A program made the translations under genes and the position numbers. A DNA stretch of 64,000 bases, taken from assembly GCA_016789105.1 (NCBI GenBank), contig JAEURN010000008.1, forward strand, positions 310,001 through 374,000, in the 5' to 3' direction. Positions 50,467 to 58,961 of this stretch are shown in pieces (position 1 is the first letter of the stretch; the number at the start of each line of letters is the position of its first letter). The notes beneath the pieces were generated by a model that made no database searches, was not told where the DNA came from, and was given only the letters and a program-made list of their open reading frames with translations. This DNA is from Armatimonadota bacterium. GTDB lineage: Bacteria > Armatimonadota > Fimbriimonadia > Fimbriimonadales > Fimbriimonadaceae.

Positions 50467-51513
50467 TCAGGCAGTGAAAATGGATGGCCGTACTGGGCCG
50501 GTCGAGGCGCGGACATCGAGCTCCATCGGGAACTCGACATCTTTGACGGGGTTGTCGTGGTTGAGCCGATCCAGTAGGAGCTGGACGGCAGTACCGGCCA
50601 TCTGGCGGATAGGCTGGTGGATGCAAGTCAAAGGCGGGACGGTCATCTCGGCGAACGGGGTGGAGTCGAACCCCATGACGCTGTAGCGGTCCGGCACCGG
50701 GACGCCGCAGTCGCGGCAACGGGAGAGGATGGCCGCTGCCGAGCGCTCGTTCCAGGCGATGATCGCAGTGTGCGGGGGCCTTTCGGCGTGCCATTGATCA
50801 AAATCAGCCATGTCGCGGCCCCAAACCTGGATGTCTTCGGCAGAAACCGCAAGTCCCTGCTCCTTGCAGCCGGCCAGGAACCCTTCCAACCGCGCCTCAG
50901 CGTCAGGAACGTCTTCTTCGAATTGTTCGAGGACGAACAAGATTTTCTCGTGCCCAAACGAAGCCAGGTGCTCCACGGCCAGTTTTGCCCCCCCGACGTT
51001 GTCGGAAGAGACATAGGCCGCTGCTTCATGCCCCTTCGAAGGCCGCGCATGGAGGGCGATGAAAGGAATATTTGAATGCTTCAAGATCTTGAGGACATCG
51101 GGCGATTGGGGCAATTTGCACCAAATGACGCCATCCAAGGTTCCGTTGCCCAAGGAATTGAGCGGGGCTTCGCGGTCAACCTCCGGCAAGATCGTCAGGC
51201 GGTATTTGTTCTTGAAGAGTTCTTGGGCGACCCCATCCAGCAATTCGACATAAAACATGCCGTCGGTGATGGCGCCAAAGTTTTCAAAGACCAACCCAAT
51301 ATTCTGGGTTCGGTTGGTGCGCAACGAACTGGCGAGCCCGTTTGGCACGTAATGGAGATCCTCGGCTACCTTTTGGATCAAAAGCGCCTTATCGGCAGAA
51401 ATCCTAATGTTGGGGTTCTTGCGGTTGAGCACGCTCGAAGCAGCCGTGACCGAGACGCCGGCTTTCGCGGCGACTTGCTTTAGGGTCACGGTTTCGGGCA
51501 GGCGGTTTTTCAA
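50467..51513 (-). CDS. LacI family transcriptional regulator
   Basis: The 348-residue protein has the LacI helix-turn-helix (TLKQVAAKAGVSVTAASSVL, about residues 10-29), a hinge and a periplasmic-binding-type sensor domain (IGLVFENFGAI to TCIHQPIRQMAGTAVQLLLD). The start is TTG at 51513, sharing bases with the TGA of the small lipoprotein gene (TTGA) after a GGAGGG, so translation is coupled. A 20-bp palindrome before the lipoprotein gene and another before the glucanase gene are its likely operators, which implies autoregulation and control of glucan breakdown. Confidence 0.9.
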   Translation of the reverse strand: MKNRLPETVTLKQVAAKAGVSVTAASSVLNRKNPNIRISADKALLIQKVAEDLHYVPNGLASSLRTNRTQNIGLVFENFGAITDGMFYVELLDGVAQELFKNKYRLTILPEVDREAPLNSLGNGTLDGVIWCKLPQSPDVLKILKHSNIPFIALHARPSKGHEAAAYVSSDNVGGAKLAVEHLASFGHEKILFVLEQFEEDVPDAEARLEGFLAGCKEQGLAVSAEDIQVWGRDMADFDQWHAERPPHTAIIAWNERSAAAILSRCRDCGVPVPDRYSVMGFDSTPFAEMTVPPLTCIHQPIRQMAGTAVQLLLDRLNHDNPVKDVEFPMELDVRASTGPVRPSIFTA

Positions 51514-51767
51514 CGTCCCTCCGGGCCCCCCGGCTGGCCAGTGTTGGCCGGAGCCGCACTGTTGCCGCCCAAGTGGGCCTTCATCTGGTCTTTCTGGGCT
51601 TGGGGGATGTTCAACTTATCGATCTCAGCGGCCCGGCGAGTGTTGGATTCTTGAATCTCAGCTGGCTTCACCGTGCGGCTGACCTCCGAGTTGTCGCATC
51701 CGCCCAATAGCGCGAAGATGGAAACGGCAACCAAACAGCCGAATGCGATTTGAACTGGACTCTTCAT
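51510..51767 (-). CDS. Small lipoprotein coupled to lacI
   Basis: From ATG 51767 the 85-residue protein has a signal MKSPVQIAFGCLVAVSIFAL with lipobox LLGGC. The rest is polar: EVSRTVKPAEIQESNTRRA, a helix KLNIPQAQKDQMKAHL and a Gly/Pro-rich end. A CATAAT box (51775-51780) is 7 nt before the ATG and sits inside the LacI operator. The TTGA overlap with lacI shows they are one transcript. Function unknown; a sugar-responsive surface lipoprotein is a guess. Confidence 0.75.
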   Translation of the reverse strand: MKSPVQIAFGCLVAVSIFALLGGCDNSEVSRTVKPAEIQESNTRRAAEIDKLNIPQAQKDQMKAHLGGNSAAPANTGQPGGPEGR

Positions 51768-51777
51768 CTCTTTGATT

Positions 51778-51797
51778 ATGATACAACGTTTTATCAT
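51778..51797. promoter_or_regulatory. LacI-family operator at the lipoprotein-lacI promoter
   Basis: ATGATACAACGTTTTATCAT is a near-perfect 20-bp palindrome with a central CG, the hallmark of LacI-family operators. It differs at one position from the site at 53642-53661 and overlaps the CATAAT box. Confidence 0.75.
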
Positions 51798-51808
51798 CAT
51801 TGTGTGCG

Positions 51809-53635
51809 TCATTTTTGAATATTCACGCCCCGATACTCGGCCCGGGCGAGCCACCCCGGACGGTGGGAAAGGGAGACCACTCCCGCCATCACTTCTTCCG
51901 GCCATCCGGGTACCGCGACCTTTTTCACCGTGCGCCAAGAGCGTCCATCAGTGGAAATCTGGCCAATCACGAAATTGGCTTTCCGGGTAAGGCGCAGCCA
52001 CGCCTTTCCAAACTCCAATTTCCCCACATCCCCAAATCCTTCGGTGCTATCACCGGCGGCTTGACGCACGGCCATTTGGACTTCACCGCTCGGGAACAGG
52101 GAGAGGAGCACATGGGGGCTCCCAGGGGCAGTCGTAGACCGGATCATGAGCCCGGCTTTGCTGTACGCTTCAATCCGTTCCAAGCCGGTGACTTCAACCT
52201 GGATAGAAAAATCACCGACCACCCGCTGATTCAGAAATACAAAGGCATCTTGCTGTCCCCAAATGTCGGCCCCAGCGCCGTAGACGGCAAACCGATCCTG
52301 GCCCAATTCTTCCACCCCGCCTGGTATATCCGTCCCGATTTCATCTAAATTCCAACCGGGAATAACCCCCTTGGGGGCGACGGTTCTGCGCTTTGGCGGT
52401 TTGGGCAGCGAAACCGCAGGCGGCGATTTTGCCGTCATGGCCCGACGCAAGGGCTCGTTGACCCTCAGCTCCATCTCACCGAGGGATTTGAAGAACGTCT
52501 CGATCGCCGACTTTGAACTGGATTTGATCGAGATCCGGGGCGTTGGGTTTTGGTTAACGACCATCCCCCAAGAGTCTTCCTCCGGCTTGGCATCCGGCTT
52601 GTTCAGGCGGTACGCCCACATTGTTGTATGCCATCCATAGCCGGCATGGAGATCAAAATATCTCCGCATCAACGGCCCGCCGCCGGCAGATTTGAAGACA
52701 ACGTTCATCTCGCCGACCAAAAACGGGCCCTGGAACCGTTTGGCCTCTTCAGCCACGCTTGCGAGGCCTGCGATGTGGTCTGCATGGGTTTCCGGCGACG
52801 GGTCGCCACCACCAAACAGCCCGGGATAATAGTGCATTTGGTACCCCACGTTGTGCCACCCGTTTTCAGTGGGAGTGCCATAGAACGAAAAGCCGTCATA
52901 CGACCCCATGGCAAAAATCAACTTGTCGGGGTCGAATTGACGGATGGCCAAATAGCACGGCGCAAATGCCGCCTTGATTTGGGTGTGCGACCCACCATAG
53001 GGCTCATTAAAGACGTCATAGGCGACCACGGCCGGGTTGGACCGGTACCTCTTTGCCAATTCACCCCAGAGCCACGCCAGCCTTTTGGGGTTTTCCGGGT
53101 TGTCCCACAGGTGGTTCTGACCCGCATGGCCCGTGTGGTCATACGGCGATTGACCGCCCTGGACGCCATGCATGTCCAAAATCGTGTAAAGGCCCTGCGC
53201 AGCGGCCATGTCCACCGCCCGGTCGATCCATTTGAAGGCGTCTTTTCTTAGGTGGTATGGGTTGGAATCGTCCTCGAACAAGCGGTAGTTCATCGGGAGG
53301 CGAACCACATTCATCCCAAATGATTTGATAACTTTGAAGTCGCGCGGCCGGATCCAGTTCGACCGGTAGAGATCCATTAGTCGGTTCTTCTCAGATTCAC
53401 CGAATCGCTTGGCCAAAGTCGCTTCGATCTCGTACTGGTCGCCGATTTGCGATTCCCCTTCCGTCCAGCCTAGCATCCAGGGTTCGATCACGAACCAGTT
53501 GCCGAGGTTTGTCCCTTTAAGGAGCACTACATTGCCCGCAGGATTCACCAATTGGCTACCTTGAACTTGCAAAGCCGGCAATTTGGGGAGAGGTGATGCC
53601 AAGGCGACCGCCAAACTCAAGGAAGCTAACGCCAT
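51809..53635 (-). CDS. Secreted GH5-type glucanase with C-terminal beta-sandwich
   Basis: From ATG 53635 the 608-residue protein has a signal (MALASLSLAVALASPL), then a glycoside hydrolase family 5 barrel (about residues 20-400) of the exo-1,3-glucanase-like type: GTNLGNWFVIEPWMLGW, MNVVRLPMNYRLFEDD, acid/base Glu in YDVFNEPYGG and nucleophile Glu in FLVGEMNVVF. After a Pro/Lys linker (about 400-425) is a DUF1349/LamG-like sandwich (AYSKAGLMIRSTTAPGSPHV) that may bind glucan. The promoter is overlapped by a LacI operator, and the ATG is 6 nt after the -10 box. Confidence 0.87.
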   Translation of the reverse strand: MALASLSLAVALASPLPKLPALQVQGSQLVNPAGNVVLLKGTNLGNWFVIEPWMLGWTEGESQIGDQYEIEATLAKRFGESEKNRLMDLYRSNWIRPRDFKVIKSFGMNVVRLPMNYRLFEDDSNPYHLRKDAFKWIDRAVDMAAAQGLYTILDMHGVQGGQSPYDHTGHAGQNHLWDNPENPKRLAWLWGELAKRYRSNPAVVAYDVFNEPYGGSHTQIKAAFAPCYLAIRQFDPDKLIFAMGSYDGFSFYGTPTENGWHNVGYQMHYYPGLFGGGDPSPETHADHIAGLASVAEEAKRFQGPFLVGEMNVVFKSAGGGPLMRRYFDLHAGYGWHTTMWAYRLNKPDAKPEEDSWGMVVNQNPTPRISIKSSSKSAIETFFKSLGEMELRVNEPLRRAMTAKSPPAVSLPKPPKRRTVAPKGVIPGWNLDEIGTDIPGGVEELGQDRFAVYGAGADIWGQQDAFVFLNQRVVGDFSIQVEVTGLERIEAYSKAGLMIRSTTAPGSPHVLLSLFPSGEVQMAVRQAAGDSTEGFGDVGKLEFGKAWLRLTRKANFVIGQISTDGRSWRTVKKVAVPGWPEEVMAGVVSLSHRPGWLARAEYRGVNIQK

Positions 53636-53641
53636 TCGGCT

Positions 53642-53661
53642 ATGATACAACGATTTATCAT
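53642..53661. promoter_or_regulatory. LacI-family operator overlapping the glucanase promoter
   Basis: ATGATACAACGATTTATCAT matches the site at 51778-51797 in 19 of 20 positions. It covers the -10 box and the spacer of the glucanase promoter, a position suited to repression. Confidence 0.75.
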
Positions 53662-53670
53662 TGGCGTCAA
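53642..53670 (-). promoter_or_regulatory. Glucanase promoter, leaderless type
   Basis: On the minus strand TTGACG (53665-53670), 17 nt, and TATCAT (53642-53647). The ATG is 6 nt further on. This is the clearest complete promoter in the window with leaderless geometry. Confidence 0.72.
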
Positions 53671-53673
53671 CCG

Positions 53674-54189
53674 CTAAATGGACAGGATTTTGGTCAGCGA
53701 CTCAAGATGCGGCATGGCTGCCGATGAACCGTCCACGACAAGGTCGGCGTGCTGGCGCGAGGGCCAGATGTATTTCTCAAATCCAGGAACGGCGCACGCC
53801 CGGTAATAAGCCAATACCTGCGCCTCCGTCCCCTTTGACGGGCAATCCCGCGCCAAACGCCTCGCCTCGCGGATTTCTGCTGGGCAATCCACAAAAACCG
53901 ATTGGGTGGCCAGCTCACGCAGTTCAGGGTAGGTCAAGGCGAAGTGCCCTTCTATGATCCGGGGTTCCGGCGTTTTGCGGATGGCTTCCAAAGCCGATTT
54001 CAGGTCGATAGTGTCCGGATGGTTGCAGTCGAAAACGGATTCCCCATCGATCTCGATCATGGGGGCGCCAAGTTGGCCCCGCCGGAAAAACGCGTCCAAA
54101 TGGATCACCGGCCACCCGGTTTCCGCCGATATCGCACGGGCCAACGTGGATTTGCCGGAACACGATCCCCCTCCAATGAGCAGGGTCAC
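53674..54189 (-). CDS. Uridine-kinase-like P-loop kinase
   Basis: The GTG at 54189 overlaps the TGA of the permease gene (GTGA), giving a 171-residue protein that begins at once with the P-loop MTLLIGGGSCSGKSTLARAI. Other features fit small nucleoside or sugar kinases of the uridine kinase type: HLDAFFRRGQ (acceptor site), PRIIEGHFALTYPEL, and FVDCPAEIREARRLARD. A long in-frame opening upstream is not coding. As the fourth gene of the sugar importer operon it may phosphorylate the imported sugar (inference). Its end is 24 nt from the glucanase promoter. Confidence 0.78.
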   Translation of the reverse strand: MTLLIGGGSCSGKSTLARAISAETGWPVIHLDAFFRRGQLGAPMIEIDGESVFDCNHPDTIDLKSALEAIRKTPEPRIIEGHFALTYPELRELATQSVFVDCPAEIREARRLARDCPSKGTEAQVLAYYRACAVPGFEKYIWPSRQHADLVVDGSSAAMPHLESLTKILSI

Positions 54190-55058
54190 CCTTTTAGCCC
54201 GCTGGTCGCGATCCCTTGGATGAACTGCTTTTGGGCAAAGAAGAACAGGATGATGATGGGCGCGACCACCATGGTGGAAGCCGCCATTTGGAGATGGATG
54301 GGGGCCGAACCGGCCTGGGAACGGAACGCCTGCAAGCCGATGGCCAAGGTCCAGGTGTCTTGGTTTTGCAAATAGAGCAACGGGGCCAAAAAGTCGTTCC
54401 ACACGAACATGAAACTAAAGAGGGCAACGACGGCAAGGGCCGGTTTGGCCAATGGGGCAACGACTTTGTAGAAAATCCCCCATTCGCTGCAGCCGTCGAT
54501 TTTGGCCGCTTCTGAGAGTTCAAATGGGATCGTGCGGAAAAATTGGCGGAGCAAAAAGATGTTGAACGCGCCACCAAACCACGCTGGGATCCACAGCGGG
54601 CGGAAGGTGCCGACCCACCCGAATTCTTTGAACATGCCGAACAGGGGCACCATCAAAACCGGGAACGGAACCATCATCGTGGCCAGGGTCACGGCAAAGG
54701 CAAGGTCGCGGCCGGGCCACTTGAGCCGGGCGAACGAATAGGCCACGATCGCGTTGGAGACCACTGTGCCGCTCACGGCGAGAATCGCGATAAGCAAGGA
54801 GTTGCGGGCATAAATCAGCATCGGCGCTTGGCCGTGCATCTGTTCTTGGTTGTAGGTCCAGGCGGTGTTGTAGTTCTCCAACACTATCGGCGAGGGGATC
54901 CAGACCGGCGGGAAGGCCGAGGCTTGACGCTCGGTTTTGAGAGAAGTCGAAATCATCCAGATCAACGGGATCAGGAAGATTGCCGAAAGGACGATGAGGA
55001 CAAGGTGGACGACCGCAACGCTGGTCAGGTTCTGGTGTTTGAGTGATTTCTTGGCCAT
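54186..55058 (-). CDS. ABC sugar transporter permease (MalG type)
   Basis: The 290-residue protein has six membrane segments, the first after KKSLKHQNLTSVAVVHLVL. The conserved EAA loop reads ELSEAAKIDGCSEWGIFYKV (about residues 193-212), followed by LAKPALAVVALFSF. This is the MalG/carbohydrate CUT1 class. It lies 4 nt after the partner permease gene and overlaps the kinase gene by 4 nt. No ATPase is encoded here; a shared MsmK-type ATPase elsewhere is usual for such importers. Confidence 0.93.
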   Translation of the reverse strand: MAKKSLKHQNLTSVAVVHLVLIVLSAIFLIPLIWMISTSLKTERQASAFPPVWIPSPIVLENYNTAWTYNQEQMHGQAPMLIYARNSLLIAILAVSGTVVSNAIVAYSFARLKWPGRDLAFAVTLATMMVPFPVLMVPLFGMFKEFGWVGTFRPLWIPAWFGGAFNIFLLRQFFRTIPFELSEAAKIDGCSEWGIFYKVVAPLAKPALAVVALFSFMFVWNDFLAPLLYLQNQDTWTLAIGLQAFRSQAGSAPIHLQMAASTMVVAPIIILFFFAQKQFIQGIATSGLKG

Positions 55059-55062
55059 GGCG

Positions 55063-56001
55063 TTATGCGGTCTCGTAATGCACCCGGCGGTCCATGAATT
55101 TGATGGCGAAATAGGTCAGGGCCATGATGATGAGGAACATCACCCAGCCCATGGCACTGGCATAACCCATCTTGTTGTCGCGGAAAGCGGTGTCATAGAT
55201 GTACACACTGAAGAAGTAGGTGGTGCGCTCTGGCGCTCCGCCCGGGAACATGATGTAAGGCTGGGCAAAAACCTGCATCGACCCGATGATGCCCATGACG
55301 ATGTTGAACATCATCACCGGGCTCAACATCGGCAAAGTGATCTTCCACGTTTTTCGCCATGGCGTGGCCCCATCGATATCGGCCGCTTCATAAAGCGATA
55401 CTGGCACCTGCTGCAATCCGGCCAAGTAGATGACCATCGCGTTGCCGACGCCCCAAATGGCCATCACCACCAACACATACCGGGCCAAGTGGACGTCGCC
55501 CAACCAGTTGGGCATCGGGATCGGGGGGATCGAAAGGCCGAATGATTTGTTCAATGTGGCGATCGGGCCAAAGTTGATCTGCCGCGCAAACGAGTTGATG
55601 ATCCCGTTTTCTCCATTGAAGATCCAAAGCCACAGGATCGACATCGGGACGGCCGGAACCAAGCTGGGAAGGAAGAAGAACGTCCGGTAAAACGCTTGGC
55701 CCTTCACCTTTTGGTTCAACAGCAACGCCATGCCGATGGCCGCAACGGTTCCCACCGGAATCGCAACAATGGCATATTGAAACGTATTGATCAAGCTTTT
55801 CCAAAAAAGCTCATCTTTCAAAAGGTTTGCATAGTTTTCGACCCCGATCCAGACCGGTGGGGTCAAAATCGTGTACTCAGTGAAGCTGTTGTAAAGCGAT
55901 GCCAACAGCGGGAAGAGCAGGAAGACGGTAAATCCGATCAGCCAGGGCGAGGCGAACAGAAGCCCGGCCAGCGTTTGGTTGCCCAACTTGCCGCGTTTCA
56001 T
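55063..56001 (-). CDS. ABC sugar transporter permease (MalF type)
   Basis: The 312-residue protein begins MKRGKLGNQTLAGLLFASPW and has six membrane helices. The EAA loop reads VSLYEAADIDGATPWRKTWK (about residues 216-235) with TLPMLSPVMMF after it. This is the MalF/UgpA-type partner of the MalG-type permease downstream. The ATG overlaps the stop of the binding protein gene by 4 nt, so the importer genes are coupled. Confidence 0.93.
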   Translation of the reverse strand: MKRGKLGNQTLAGLLFASPWLIGFTVFLLFPLLASLYNSFTEYTILTPPVWIGVENYANLLKDELFWKSLINTFQYAIVAIPVGTVAAIGMALLLNQKVKGQAFYRTFFFLPSLVPAVPMSILWLWIFNGENGIINSFARQINFGPIATLNKSFGLSIPPIPMPNWLGDVHLARYVLVVMAIWGVGNAMVIYLAGLQQVPVSLYEAADIDGATPWRKTWKITLPMLSPVMMFNIVMGIIGSMQVFAQPYIMFPGGAPERTTYFFSVYIYDTAFRDNKMGYASAMGWVMFLIIMALTYFAIKFMDRRVHYETA

Positions 56002-57350
56002 TCGCCGTTGTCCTCGGAGCGGGGTTGGATGCCGAGCGCCCGTTCATGGCGCAGGCAATTGTCGAGAATCGGTTGCATTTTCGTTTGAACGTCGCGCAGG
56101 GCTTGTTCGGGGGTTTTGGATCCACTATTGATGCTCTGCACCATCGTATTGATCTCGTCGCTCCATTGCGGCCAGATCGGGGTTTTTGGCGGGGCCAAAG
56201 TCGTCCCGGATTTGGAGAGATTCTGGAAGAGTTCGATGTTGGGGTTCGGGTGGTTTTCAAAGAACCCAGGGCTGACTTGCGCCAGGGGTGAATGCTTTTT
56301 TTGCCCAAGGCAGAGGAGCTCCATGTTCTCTTGTTGCTGCACGAACTTGATGAATTCGAACGCCTCTTTGGGATGCTTGGCCCCAACCGGGATCACCAAA
56401 ATGTCCAGGTCCAGCAGGCTGGAATTGGCAAGATCCGGCCGCTTCTCCGGGTAAGGGAACGGCGCCGCACCCCAATCCAAGTCCGGATTGTGCTTTTCAA
56501 TGAAGTTGGCCATCCACACGCCTTGCAAAACGCAGGCGACTTTGTTATCCATAAAAGCGTTTTGGGCCGAGTTGAACCCCCCGAACCCTTGTTGGAAGGA
56601 CTGCACCGTCCCCGAACCGTAACGCTTGGCAAAGCTCCCCATCCAGGTGTAGCCCTCGATGTTGTTGGGATCCGTCATCGTGATCCTGTCGGTGCCGTTC
56701 CAAAACTTCCCGCCGAAAATCGGGCCCCAAGCCCAGTTCCACCAGCCGGGCTCACTCGGCAAGAAGCCCATGCGCACAATGACCCCGTTTTCCTTTTTGA
56801 AGGCCATCTCGTCCAATTTTGTCAGCTCTTCCAGGGTCTTAGGGGGGGAATTAGGATCCCAGCCGGAATCGGCCAAAAGCTTGCGGTTGTAATGGAGCGC
56901 GGTTGATGCGGGGGTGGTTGGCAGCGCCCACAGGTGGCCGCGGTATGTGCAGAAATCGTAATACTGGTGGATGTAGTTGTCGCGTTTGATCCCCGCTTCG
57001 GCCGCCATTTCGTCCAATGGGATCACCGCATTGTTGTAGGCGTACTGGGCGACGTTGGGCCCGAACAAGCCGGCAATGTCGGGCGGGATCCCTCCGCTGG
57101 TGGCCAAAAGGGTTTTGCCGGCCACGTTGGAAACGCTGGAAAACTCGACGAAAATCTTGTCTTGCGACTTGTTGAACTTGTCGACGACTTTGCGCATCGC
57201 CTCGGCTTCAAAATCGCTCCACTTTTCCCAATAGGTCACCACAACCCGGCCATCTTTGCGGGGCTCGGGCTTGACCAGGGACTCGCTCAAAACCACAGAA
57301 CCGACCAGAAGGGCGGCAGCGGCGGCGGTCGCAACGTGGTTCAACAACAT
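55998..57350 (-). CDS. ABC sugar transporter extracellular solute-binding protein
   Basis: The 450-residue protein has a signal (MLLNHVATAAAAALLVGSVV) without a clear lipobox, then the family 1 solute-binding fold: VVTYWEKWSDFEAEAMRKVV, SGGIPPDIAGLFGPNVAQY, TPASTALHYNRKLLADSGW (typical sugar-binding segment), and GVWMANFIEKHNPDLDWG. It delivers an oligosaccharide, plausibly the glucan fragment made by the GH5-type enzyme. The start is 10 nt after a TAATCT box (57361-57366). No LacI operator is seen here, so the importer may be controlled separately. Confidence 0.91.
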   Translation of the reverse strand: MLLNHVATAAAAALLVGSVVLSESLVKPEPRKDGRVVVTYWEKWSDFEAEAMRKVVDKFNKSQDKIFVEFSSVSNVAGKTLLATSGGIPPDIAGLFGPNVAQYAYNNAVIPLDEMAAEAGIKRDNYIHQYYDFCTYRGHLWALPTTPASTALHYNRKLLADSGWDPNSPPKTLEELTKLDEMAFKKENGVIVRMGFLPSEPGWWNWAWGPIFGGKFWNGTDRITMTDPNNIEGYTWMGSFAKRYGSGTVQSFQQGFGGFNSAQNAFMDNKVACVLQGVWMANFIEKHNPDLDWGAAPFPYPEKRPDLANSSLLDLDILVIPVGAKHPKEAFEFIKFVQQQENMELLCLGQKKHSPLAQVSPGFFENHPNPNIELFQNLSKSGTTLAPPKTPIWPQWSDEINTMVQSINSGSKTPEQALRDVQTKMQPILDNCLRHERALGIQPRSEDNGE

Positions 57351-57360
57351 CGTCCTGGCT

Positions 57361-57366
57361 AGATTA
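57361..57366 (-). promoter_or_regulatory. Candidate -10 box of the sugar importer operon
   Basis: TAATCT ends 10 nt before the binding-protein ATG, with CCAGGA in the short leader as a weak ribosome site. A GTGACA lies 19 nt upstream. Confidence 0.4.
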
Positions 57367-57430
57367 GCATGGAGGGGGAGGCAGATGTCACGGCCTGCGG
57401 CACGGGGATTGGCTACACTGCCCCCGGATT

Positions 57431-58195
57431 TTGGGAAATTTGCTCCCCTACGTGCTCGCCGCGCTCGCCGGATTTGCGGCCTCCGCCGTCAATGCGGTCG
57501 CCGGGGGCGGAACTCTCATCTCGTTTCCGACCCTCATGGCTCTGGGTTTGCCGACCAAAACCGCCAATGCCACAAACGCCGTGGCCCTCTGGCCGGGCTC
57601 AGCCAGCGGAGCCCTGGGATTCCATAAATACTTCGACGAAACCAAGTCCCAACTCAAAACCTTGCTACCGCCGACGATTGCCGGAGCGCTCCTCGGTTCG
57701 GCTTTTTTGGTGGCCACCAACGAAAAAACCTTCAAAGTGGTCGTGCCGTTCTTGATCCTGGCGGCAACCCTGCTCCTGGCTTTCCAGGGCCGCATTAAAT
57801 GGGCCGCAGATCAAAGCGGGTTCAAACTCAAGGCCTGGCAGGTTGCAGGTCTGCAATTCCTGGTTTCCCTTTACGGCGGCTATTTTGGCGCTGGGATGGG
57901 CATCATGATGCTCGCCGTTATGTCCCTTTACGAAGGTTTGGATCTGCATCGGCTCAACGTCCTCAAAAACTGGCTGGCCGTGGTCATCAATTTTGGGGCT
58001 AGCATCATCCTCCTCAGCCAAAAGCTGGTTGACCTCCCTTTTGCCGCCGCCATGATGGTCGGGGCCTTGTTCGGAGGCTACGCTTCGGCGTTTCTTGCCC
58101 AAAAAATCGCCGCCGATAAGCTGCGGTTTGCCGTCGTGCTCTATGGCTTCGTGATGGTCGCGTATCTGTTCTGGGGGCTTTTCCGTGGGGCGTGA
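57431..58195 (+). CDS. TauE/SafE family membrane permease
   Basis: The 254-residue protein has eight hydrophobic segments and the family motifs GFAASAVNAVAGGGTLISFP (repeat 1) and QFLVSLYGGYFGAGMGIMML (repeat 2). TauE/SafE proteins export sulfite, sulfoacetate or similar anions. The TTG at 57431 is used as start; a TACACT box (57414-57419) is 11 nt before it. The last bases overlap the start of the nucleotidyltransferase gene by 11 nt. Confidence 0.88.
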   Translation: MGNLLPYVLAALAGFAASAVNAVAGGGTLISFPTLMALGLPTKTANATNAVALWPGSASGALGFHKYFDETKSQLKTLLPPTIAGALLGSAFLVATNEKTFKVVVPFLILAATLLLAFQGRIKWAADQSGFKLKAWQVAGLQFLVSLYGGYFGAGMGIMMLAVMSLYEGLDLHRLNVLKNWLAVVINFGASIILLSQKLVDLPFAAAMMVGALFGGYASAFLAQKIAADKLRFAVVLYGFVMVAYLFWGLFRGA

Positions 58196-58961
58196 TTGGG
58201 GCGTCGTCATCCCCGCCGGCGGGCTGGTCAAGGATCCTCTGGCGTCGGCCTTGGGAACCCCGCGCAAGGCACTGGCCATGATCGGGGGCGAAGCCTGTCT
58301 CTCCCGCACGTTGGATGCAGTCAAACAAGCTGGGTTCAACCGCATCGCCGTGGTGAGCGGAGAAGATGTGAGGCCATATGCCGACGGTGCGGTTTTCGTC
58401 CCCGAAGGGTCGGGGCAGATGGAAAACGCCTTGGCCGGGGTGGAAGCCTTGCCAGGGTGCGATTCGATCCTGTTCTTGCCTGCCGACACGCCATTTTTGC
58501 ATGCTGAAGCCATCCGCCACTTCGTGGACGGCGTGGAACGCCAACTCGCAGGGGGCCAAGGAAAGTGGTTCTCGGCCGGGCTCTGCCCCTACCAAGAGTT
58601 CCTCAAGGTTCTCCCAGGGTTCGAGCACCCGCATATCCGCCTTGCCGACGGCGACTACATGAGCGGGGCATTTTTTGCAACGAGCCGGGAAGGGTTTTTG
58701 GATGCGGTTGAGCAATTCAAAGGGTTTTCCAAGAGCCGCAAAAGCCAGGTCGGCATGCTCTTGAGGATCGGACTGTGGCCCATGGCCAAATACCTCCTAC
58801 ACCGCATGACTCTGGAAGAGGGGATCCGAGTCCTTTCCAAAGTTTTCAGCGGCACCGGAATTGTCGTCCCAGATTGCGATCCGTGGGCCATGGCCGACAT
58901 CGACACGGTGGACGAATATCGCCGGCTTGCTACGGAATCTGGCCCAGGCAGCTCAGCGTAG
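58185..58961 (+). CDS. MobA-like nucleotidyltransferase family protein
   Basis: The 258-residue protein starts at GTG 58185 and opens with GVVIPAGGLVKDPLASALGT, the nucleotide-binding strand of the MobA/IspD-type fold, followed by PRKALAMIGGEACLSRTLDA. The acidic metal site is likely FLPADTPFLHAEA. A C-terminal addition (about residues 165-258, with YMSGAFFATSREGFLDA and DPWAMADIDTVDEYRRL) resembles the family NTP_transf_3-type proteins of unknown substrate. It is coupled to the TauE/SafE gene by overlap. Confidence 0.8.
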   Translation: MGRDWGVVIPAGGLVKDPLASALGTPRKALAMIGGEACLSRTLDAVKQAGFNRIAVVSGEDVRPYADGAVFVPEGSGQMENALAGVEALPGCDSILFLPADTPFLHAEAIRHFVDGVERQLAGGQGKWFSAGLCPYQEFLKVLPGFEHPHIRLADGDYMSGAFFATSREGFLDAVEQFKGFSKSRKSQVGMLLRIGLWPMAKYLLHRMTLEEGIRVLSKVFSGTGIVVPDCDPWAMADIDTVDEYRRLATESGPGSSA

